Shown here: positions 1 to 4,772 of the stretch, in pieces | How the letters are laid out: each line of letters opens with the position of its first letter | Position numbering within the stretch: the first letter of the stretch is position 1 | Source of the DNA: Zeimonas sp964481165 | GTDB taxonomy: Bacteria > Pseudomonadota > Gammaproteobacteria > Burkholderiales > Burkholderiaceae_E | DNA: 7,056 nt | Direction of reading: 5' to 3' | Assembly: GCA_964481165.1 (NCBI GenBank) | Contig: CAYZYC010000119.1 | Coordinates: 1-7,056, forward strand | Translations under genes and position numbers: made by a program | Notes under the pieces: generated by a model | What the model saw: the letters and a program-made list of their open reading frames with translations, nothing else | Database searches by the model: none | What the model was told of the DNA's origin: nothing

Positions 1-142
1 AAGGCGGCCGGTCGCTGTCCCTCGTAGGCTCATCGCGCGGACACCCGCGAGCCAACGAAAAGGACGCGAATGGACATGCGCGGATTGTACGGAGAAAAGC
101 TGGCACCATCGCCGTTCCGCCATCCACGAACCGCGCGCACCC
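1..142. other. Upstream region without a recognisable gene
   Basis: I see no supported gene here. In frame 1 an open stretch runs from the window edge to a TAG at 25-27 and could be the last few codons of an upstream gene, but eight residues are too few to judge. An ATG at 70 has a fair AAGGA five bases upstream (60-64), yet its frame runs out of phase through the flavoenzyme gene and its translation is a low-complexity Arg/Pro/Ala-rich shadow. I therefore do not call it. I could not assign a convincing promoter for the next gene in this short stretch. Confidence 0.3.
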
Positions 143-1126
143 ATGAGCCTTCCGCCGATCCTGAACGACCGCCTTCGCCTGCCCGTGGTCGGGGCGCCGC
201 TGTTCATCATCTCGAACCCGTCGCTGGTGATCGCGCAGTGCACGTCGGGCATCGTCGGATCGTTCCCGGCCCTGAATGCCCGTCCGGCGGAGCAGCTGGA
301 AGAGTGGCTGCAGCAGATCACGGTCGAACTGGCCGAGCACGACCGCCTTCGTCCCGATCTGCCTGCCGCGCCGTTCGCGGTGAACCAGATCGTCCACCGA
401 TCGAACGACCGGCTCGAACACGACCTCGCCCTGTGCGTGAAGTACCGCGTCCCGATCGTCATCACCTCGCTCGGCGCGCGCACCGACGTCAACGACGCGA
501 TCCATTCGTACGGCGGCATCGTGCTGCACGACGTCATCAACGACACGTTCGCGCGCAAGGCGATCGACAAGGGCGCCGACGGGCTGATCGCGGTTGCCGC
601 CGGTGCGGGAGGTCATGCCGGGGGACACTCGCCGTTCGCGCTGGTCCAGGAGATCCGGGCCTGGTTCGATGGTCCGCTGCTGCTGTCGGGAGCGATCGCG
701 ACCGGCCGATCGGTGCTCGCCGCGCAGGCGATCGGAGCCGACCTCGCCTACATCGGTTCGGCGTTCATCGCCACGGCCGAAGCGCGCGCCGAAACAGCCT
801 ACAAGCAGGCGATCGTCGACAGCTCGGCACAGGACATCGTCTACACGAGCCTGTTCACCGGCGTGCTCGGCAACTACCTGAAGTCGTCGATCCGCAACGC
901 AGGGCTCGATCCGGACGCCCTGCCGTCCGGCGATCCTTCGAAGATGGACTTCGGTTCCGGCGAAAGACCGAAGGCGTGGAAGACGATCTGGGGCTGCGGC
1001 CAGGGGATCGGCCCGATCCGGGAAGTCGTTCCGGCGGCCCGATTCATCGAGCAGCTCGCTGCAGAGTACGACGCCGCCTGCGATTCGATGGCCGAAGTGC
1101 GCGTCCGGTGGAGCCGGAAGCGTTAG
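143..1126 (+). CDS. Nitronate monooxygenase / 2-nitropropane dioxygenase family flavoprotein
   Basis: This 327-residue protein is a cytoplasmic FMN-dependent TIM-barrel enzyme of the NMO/NPD family (COG2070 type). Characterised members oxidise alkyl nitronates to a ketone or aldehyde plus nitrite, but relatives include NADH:quinone reductases and FabK-like enoyl reductases, so the exact reaction is open. Visible family features are the N-terminal VVGAPLFIISNPSLVIAQC segment (15-33), Asn81-Gln82 in AVNQ, the glycine-rich AVAAGAGGHAGGH block (150-162) whose His158 matches the conserved active-site histidine, and the phosphate-binding region LLLSGAIATGRS (179-190) followed by ADLAYIGSAFIAT (199-211). 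The ATG at 143 is chosen because the translation begins MSLPPIL, as this family usually does, and it is the only in-frame ATG nearby; its Shine-Dalgarno is poor. Length is normal for the family. The gene precedes the operon promoter and may be a separate transcription unit. Family is sure; substrate is not. Confidence 0.9.
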   Translation: MSLPPILNDRLRLPVVGAPLFIISNPSLVIAQCTSGIVGSFPALNARPAEQLEEWLQQITVELAEHDRLRPDLPAAPFAVNQIVHRSNDRLEHDLALCVKYRVPIVITSLGARTDVNDAIHSYGGIVLHDVINDTFARKAIDKGADGLIAVAAGAGGHAGGHSPFALVQEIRAWFDGPLLLSGAIATGRSVLAAQAIGADLAYIGSAFIATAEARAETAYKQAIVDSSAQDIVYTSLFTGVLGNYLKSSIRNAGLDPDALPSGDPSKMDFGSGERPKAWKTIWGCGQGIGPIREVVPAARFIEQLAAEYDAACDSMAEVRVRWSRKR

Positions 1127-1195
1127 GGCCTGTTCACACTACGGCTCGCACCGCCAGACGATGGGCCGCTGACCCTGCGGCGCACATGGCCGGGG

Positions 1196-1224
1196 TTTAC
1201 ACGCCCCGCGCCAATGTATACAGT
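1196..1224 (+). promoter_or_regulatory. Predicted sigma70-type promoter of the gntR-thiolase-ligase-hyuAB operon
   Basis: A -35 box TTTACA (1196-1201, 5 of 6 matches to TTGACA) is followed after exactly 17 bases by TACAGT (1219-1224, 4 of 6 matches to TATAAT). This is the most A/T-rich patch in the intergenic gap and lies just upstream of the first gene of the co-directional run. Transcription would begin near 1231, giving a leader of about 50 bases before the TTG start at 1284. The -10 lies inside a palindrome, as expected for a repressible promoter. This is prediction by eye only; a shifted -10 such as TATACA (1217-1222, 15-bp spacing) is possible. Confidence 0.5.
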
Positions 1225-1231
1225 ATCCATT
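1213..1231 (+). promoter_or_regulatory. Palindromic operator candidate for the adjacent GntR regulator
   Basis: The 19 bases AATGTATACAGTATCCATT form a dyad centred on A1222 in which 8 of 9 base pairs match; the single mismatch pairs T1217 with C1227. The core also contains a perfect 8-bp palindrome TGTATACA (1215-1222). GTATAC-like A/T-rich dyads are common operators of FCD-type GntR repressors. The site covers the predicted -10 box and sits 53 bases before the regulator's own start codon, so binding would block transcription of regulator and operon together. The dyad is seen directly; binding by this particular regulator is inferred. Confidence 0.6.
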
Positions 1232-1236
1232 CGTTC

Positions 1237-1251
1237 CGCCGCCCTGCGGCG
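1237..1251 (+). other. Small GC hairpin in the predicted mRNA leader
   Basis: CGCCGC (1237-1242) and GCGGCG (1246-1251) form a perfect 6-bp stem with a three-base CCT loop. It would lie only a few bases from the predicted transcript 5' end. No T-tract follows, so it is not a normal intrinsic terminator. It could stabilise the mRNA 5' end, but such GC stems also arise by chance in DNA of this composition. Confidence 0.25.
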
Positions 1252-1271
1252 AACGCCCGACGGACGCACCC

Positions 1272-1275
1272 AGGA
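1272..1275 (+). promoter_or_regulatory. Ribosome binding site that supports the TTG start of the GntR gene
   Basis: AGGA lies eight bases before the TTG at 1284. No in-frame ATG or GTG occurs between the predicted transcription start and the helix-turn-helix region, so this site decides the start. The TTG start is a few residues upstream of the expected beginning of the winged-helix domain. Confidence 0.55.
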
Positions 1276-1283
1276 CCGCTTTC

Positions 1284-1970
1284 TTGGTTCCGACGCTCGA
1301 ACCTGTCGAACGCGCACCCGCGCTCGGCGACCAGGTCTACCGGACGCTGCGATCGCATCTGCGCGACGGGTTGATCGCGGCCGGCCGACCGCTGCAGGAA
1401 GTGCAGCTTGCGCAGCAACTCGGCGTTTCGCGTACGCCGGTTCGGGAAGCGCTGACGCGCCTGGCCGGCGAGGGCCTGCTCGTTCTTTCCGGGCGCAGTT
1501 TCACCGTCCCGTCGCTCACACTGGACGACGTCGACGACATCTACGAGATCCGCTTCCTGATCGAGCCGTCCGCCTTGCGCCGGATCGCGGTGCACTGCAC
1601 CGACCCCGAACTGCGCGCGCCGATCGAAGACGCACTCGAAACCGCACGTCGGGCCCACGAACGCGGTGACGCGAAGGGCTTCGGCGAAGCGCACGCGCGT
1701 TTCCGCAGCGCATGGCTCGGGCTGGTGTCGAACGAGCGTCTCGTCCGGGTCATCGAGCAGTACGCCGACCACATGCAGCAGATCCGCGCGCTGACGCTCG
1801 GCGACGCGAAGACGCGATCGATCGTGCTGGCCGGTCTCGAGCGGATGACCCGGGCGCTTCGTCGCGGCGACGGCGATGCCGCCGCGGAAGCGGTACACGA
1901 CCATTTGATGCAGGCCAGGCGCGCGTTCATCCACGCGGTCGGCCTGCGGGAAAAGGAGACGACAGCATGA
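1284..1970 (+). CDS. GntR family transcriptional regulator, FadR-type with FCD ligand-binding domain
   Basis: This is a 228-residue DNA-binding regulator. Residues about 12-75 form a GntR winged helix-turn-helix, with the recognition-helix signature GVSRTPVREALTRLAGEGLL at 47-66. Residues about 80-215 form an all-helical FCD domain, entered by DDVDDIYEIRFLIEP (81-95). Length is typical for the subgroup. The four positions that normally hold the FCD metal ligands (Asp, His, His, His) read His137, Arg141, Leu185 and His207 in my alignment by motif, so the usual metal site appears lost and effector sensing may differ. The start is TTG with an AGGA eight bases upstream. The stop TGA overlaps the next gene's ATG (ATGA), indicating translational coupling. 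It is first in the operon and has a palindromic operator at its promoter, so it likely represses itself and the downstream catabolic genes until an inducer, perhaps an acyl-CoA or acid intermediate, is bound. The inducer is unknown. Confidence 0.92.
   Translation: MVPTLEPVERAPALGDQVYRTLRSHLRDGLIAAGRPLQEVQLAQQLGVSRTPVREALTRLAGEGLLVLSGRSFTVPSLTLDDVDDIYEIRFLIEPSALRRIAVHCTDPELRAPIEDALETARRAHERGDAKGFGEAHARFRSAWLGLVSNERLVRVIEQYADHMQQIRALTLGDAKTRSIVLAGLERMTRALRRGDGDAAAEAVHDHLMQARRAFIHAVGLREKETTA
1954..1958 (+). promoter_or_regulatory. Strong Shine-Dalgarno within the gntR 3' end, fixing the thiolase start
   Basis: AGGAG lies eight bases before the ATG at 1967 and inside the last codons of the regulator gene. 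An open frame extends about 250 bases further upstream, but the extra residues are Arg/Ala-rich out-of-frame translation of the regulator. This site therefore supports ATG 1967 as the thiolase start. Confidence 0.7.
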
Positions 1971-3172
1971 GCTACAAGGCCGAGATTCCGTACGGCGCGT
2001 ACTGGAGCACCCCGTTCGCCCGCTGGCAGGGCAGCTTCGCCAGCCTGAACAGCGTCGAGTTCGCAGCACACGTCGCGCGCCTCGAACTGAAGCGGCGCAG
2101 GATCGAGCCCACGTCGTTCGACCACGGCGTGCTCGGCATCTCGGTGCCGCAGAAGCATTCGTTCTTCGGAATGCCCTGGCTCGCCGGCATGATCGGAGCG
2201 AAGAGCGTCGGCGGACCGACCCTGATGCAGGCGTGTGCGACCGGAGTGCGCACGCTGCTCGCCGCAGCGCAGGAAGTCGAGTGCGGCATGGCGACCACCG
2301 CGCTCGTCGTCAATTGCGATCGCACCTCGAACGGGCCGCACCTGTATTACCCGAATCCGCGCGGTCCCGGCGGGACCGGCGTGGCCGAAGACTGGGTGAT
2401 GGACAACTTCGGCTGCGATCCGCTGGGGCGCCATTCGATGTTGTCGACCGCCGAGAACGTCGCGAAGAAGCACGGCCTGTCGACCGCGCAGCAACACGAG
2501 ATCGTGCTGCTGCGCGAGGAACAGTACCGGCAGGCGCTCGCCGACGACTCCGCGTTCCTGAAACGTTTCATCACGCTGCCCTTCGAGGTACCGGCGCCGA
2601 ACTTCCGCAAGACCGCCTCGACGATGCAGGGCGACGAAGGCATCTCGCAGTCGACCGCCGAGGGCCTCGCGCGGCTGCAGCCGGTGACCGAAGGCGGCAC
2701 CGTGACCTTCGGCGGCCAGACGCATCCGGCCGACGGCAACGCGGGAATCGTCGTCGCTACACGCGAACGCGCGCGCGAGATGTCGTCGAACCCGAAGATC
2801 GCGGTGCGCCTGCACGGATTCGGCCTGGCGCGCGCCGAGCTCGCGTACATGCCCGAAGCGACGGTTCCCGCTGCACGCCGGGCGCTCGAACAGGCGGGCC
2901 GCGAGATCGGGCAGATGAAGGTGATCAAGACGCACAATCCGTTCGCCGTCAACGATCTCTACTTCGCGAAGGCGACCGGCGTCGACGTCGCAAAGATGAA
3001 CAACTACGGCTGCTCGCTCGTCTGGGGCCATCCGCAGTCGCCGATGGGCACCCGCGCGATCATCGAGGTGATCGAGGAGCTCGTGACGCTCGGCGGCGGC
3101 TTCGGGCTCTTCACCGGTTGCGCCGCCGGCGATACCGCGATGTCGATGGTGCTCGAAGTGTCCGACGCCTGA
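1967..3172 (+). CDS. Thiolase family protein (SCP2-thiolase-like)
   Basis: This is a 401-residue thiolase-superfamily enzyme, expected to cleave a beta-ketoacyl-CoA with CoA to acetyl-CoA and a shortened acyl-CoA, or to run the reverse condensation. Key residues in order are nucleophile Cys90 in MQACATG (87-93), His323 in HNPFAVND (323-330), His355 in the GHP motif (354-356), and Cys385 in GCAAGDTAMS (384-393), the usual place of the second catalytic cysteine. The Cys-His-Cys set is present, so activity is plausible. The block that reads NEAF in classical degradative and biosynthetic thiolases is HNPF here, closer to the HDCF of SCP2-type thiolases, and the residues around GHP (GHPQSPMG) also diverge. 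Substrate preference is thus likely unlike FadA or PhaA. Its start overlaps the regulator stop, and a CoA ligase follows 36 bases later, which suggests it acts on the ligase product. A condensing or non-catalytic scaffold role cannot be excluded. Confidence 0.88.
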   Translation: MSYKAEIPYGAYWSTPFARWQGSFASLNSVEFAAHVARLELKRRRIEPTSFDHGVLGISVPQKHSFFGMPWLAGMIGAKSVGGPTLMQACATGVRTLLAAAQEVECGMATTALVVNCDRTSNGPHLYYPNPRGPGGTGVAEDWVMDNFGCDPLGRHSMLSTAENVAKKHGLSTAQQHEIVLLREEQYRQALADDSAFLKRFITLPFEVPAPNFRKTASTMQGDEGISQSTAEGLARLQPVTEGGTVTFGGQTHPADGNAGIVVATRERAREMSSNPKIAVRLHGFGLARAELAYMPEATVPAARRALEQAGREIGQMKVIKTHNPFAVNDLYFAKATGVDVAKMNNYGCSLVWGHPQSPMGTRAIIEVIEELVTLGGGFGLFTGCAAGDTAMSMVLEVSDA

Positions 3173-3198
3173 CGCACGGCAGCAGCCAGGCACCACCG

Positions 3199-3204
3199 AG
3201 GAGG
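3199..3204 (+). promoter_or_regulatory. Consensus Shine-Dalgarno of the acyl-CoA synthetase gene
   Basis: A full AGGAGG lies four bases before the ATG at 3209. This is a perfect though closely spaced site. It fixes the start and suggests strong translation of the ligase. Confidence 0.65.
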
Positions 3205-3208
3205 AACG

Positions 3209-4747
3209 ATGAGCCTCGACGACTGGATCGAAGGCCACGCGCAGCAGACGCCCGCGAAGACGGCGATCCGCTCGTCCGGGCGCGATCTTTCGTATGCACG
3301 GCTCTCGCAGCTGGTCCGCAGGGTCGCGACGGCGCTCGCCGACAGCGGCGTGCGTCGCGGCGACTGCGTCGGCTGGCTCGGCTACAACAGCGCCGAGATG
3401 ATCGCGCTGCTGTTCGCCTGCGCACGGCTCGGCGCGCGGTTCATGCCGCTGAACTGGCGGCTCGCGGCACCCGAGCATCGCCAGATGCTCGCGGATTGCC
3501 GGCCGGCCGCGCTGTTCGCCGACTCCGATTTCGTCGTACAGGCCGATACCGCGCGTCGCGAACTCGATGCGGTGGCGCTCGTCTCGCTCGGCGAGACACC
3601 GCCCGGATGGCGCAGCTGGAACGATTTTCTCGCGCGCGCCGTCGGCCAGCCGGTTCCGCCGCCCGCCGCCGATGCGGACACCCCGCTGCTCGTCTGCTAC
3701 ACGTCTGGTTCCACCGGCAAGCCGAAAGGCGTCGTGCTCACGCAGGCGGCGATCGCGGCCAACGCCATCAACAGCATCGCGATGCACGACATGGTCGCCG
3801 ACGACGTGATCCTCACGACGTTGCCGCTGTTCCACGTCGGCGGCCTGAACAACCAGACCACGCCGGCGCTGTGCGCCGGCTGCACGGTCGTGCTGCATCC
3901 CCGTTTCGAGGTGGAAGCGACGTTCGACGCGATCGCCAACGACAACGTGACGTTGACCGTGCTCGTGCCGGCACAGCTCGAAGCGATGATGGCGCATCCA
4001 CGCTGGGCGAGCGCCGACTTCTCGTCCCTGCGGATGATCACGACCGGATCGACGATCGTCCCGGAGAAGCTGATCCGCGCGGTGCACGAGCGTGGCGTGC
4101 CGATGGTGCAGGTCTACGGCGCCACCGAAACCTGCCCGATCGCCGCGTGCCAGAAAGCGGCCGATGCCGAACGCGTCGGCAGCGCCGGGCGCGTCGCGCG
4201 CACCTGCGAACTGCGCATCGTCGACGACTTCGCGCGGGACGTGCCGCCGGGCACGAGCGGAGAGATCCTCGTTCGCGGCCCGAACGTGATGCTCGGCTAC
4301 TGGAACGATCCGGCGGCGACCGATGCGGTGCTGGTCGACGGCTGGTTCCACACCGGCGACATCGGCCATTTCGACCCCGAAGGCTACCTGTACGTCGACG
4401 GCCGCAAGAAGGACATGATCATCTCGGGCAGCGAGAACATCTACCCGGCCGAGATCGAGAACGTCCTGATCGAGAGCCCGGACATCGCCGAGGCTTCGGT
4501 GGTCGGGCGCCAGGACGCGCGCTGGGGCGAAATCGTCGTCGCCGTCGTCGTGCGCAGCCCCGGCAGCCGGATCGATGGGCAGCAGGTGCTCGCGCTCCTC
4601 GAAGGGCGCATCGCGCGCTACAAGCATCCGAAGGACGTCGTCTTCGTCGACACGCTGCCGAAAACCGCGCTCGGGAAGGTTCGCAAGGAAGAAGTGCGGC
4701 GCTTCGCCGCGCAGACCGCGACGACGCAGTCGCAGGCCGCTCGTTGA
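3209..4747 (+). CDS. AMP-forming acyl-CoA synthetase (class I adenylate-forming ligase)
   Basis: This 512-residue enzyme activates a carboxylic acid with ATP to an acyl-adenylate and transfers it to CoA. All diagnostic motifs are intact: the P-loop YTSGSTGKPKG (164-174); LPLFHVGGLN (205-214); YGATETCP (303-310), which contacts the adenylate; the ATP-ribose Asp384 in HTGD (381-384); the hinge segment GRKKDMIISGSENIYPAEIE (398-417); and the C-terminal catalytic Lys490 in PKTALGK (484-490). Length and the absence of extra domains match stand-alone acyl- or aryl-CoA ligases rather than acetyl-CoA synthetase (about 650 residues) or NRPS modules. No signal peptide or membrane segment is visible, so it is cytoplasmic. 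The substrate is not readable from these motifs. Between a thiolase and a possible ketone carboxylase, a beta-keto acid is a reasonable guess, by analogy with benzoylacetate-CoA ligase in acetophenone degradation. A medium-chain or aromatic acid is the alternative. Confidence 0.93.
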   Translation: MSLDDWIEGHAQQTPAKTAIRSSGRDLSYARLSQLVRRVATALADSGVRRGDCVGWLGYNSAEMIALLFACARLGARFMPLNWRLAAPEHRQMLADCRPAALFADSDFVVQADTARRELDAVALVSLGETPPGWRSWNDFLARAVGQPVPPPAADADTPLLVCYTSGSTGKPKGVVLTQAAIAANAINSIAMHDMVADDVILTTLPLFHVGGLNNQTTPALCAGCTVVLHPRFEVEATFDAIANDNVTLTVLVPAQLEAMMAHPRWASADFSSLRMITTGSTIVPEKLIRAVHERGVPMVQVYGATETCPIAACQKAADAERVGSAGRVARTCELRIVDDFARDVPPGTSGEILVRGPNVMLGYWNDPAATDAVLVDGWFHTGDIGHFDPEGYLYVDGRKKDMIISGSENIYPAEIENVLIESPDIAEASVVGRQDARWGEIVVAVVVRSPGSRIDGQQVLALLEGRIARYKHPKDVVFVDTLPKTALGKVRKEEVRRFAAQTATTQSQAAR

Positions 4748-4772
4748 GCCGAACACAGGGAGTCCACAGCCC

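Noticed and set aside
1165..1181. GCCGC-7 nt-GCGGC stem after the flavoenzyme gene, considered as an intrinsic terminator
   Set aside because: The stem is only 5 bp, the loop is 7 nt and no T-tract follows. It is not convincing in DNA of this GC content.
1127..1283. Possible small gene, tRNA or riboswitch in the intergenic gap
   Set aside because: No cloverleaf or recognisable aptamer fold is apparent. The short open frames here are out of phase with and run into the regulator gene. Promoter, operator and a leader hairpin account for what I can see.
70..1374. 434-codon + strand frame beginning at the ATG with a good AAGGA
   Set aside because: It covers the flavoenzyme gene out of phase and has Arg/Pro/Ala-rich content with no recognisable domain. 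The frame at 143 shows the full NMO family pattern.
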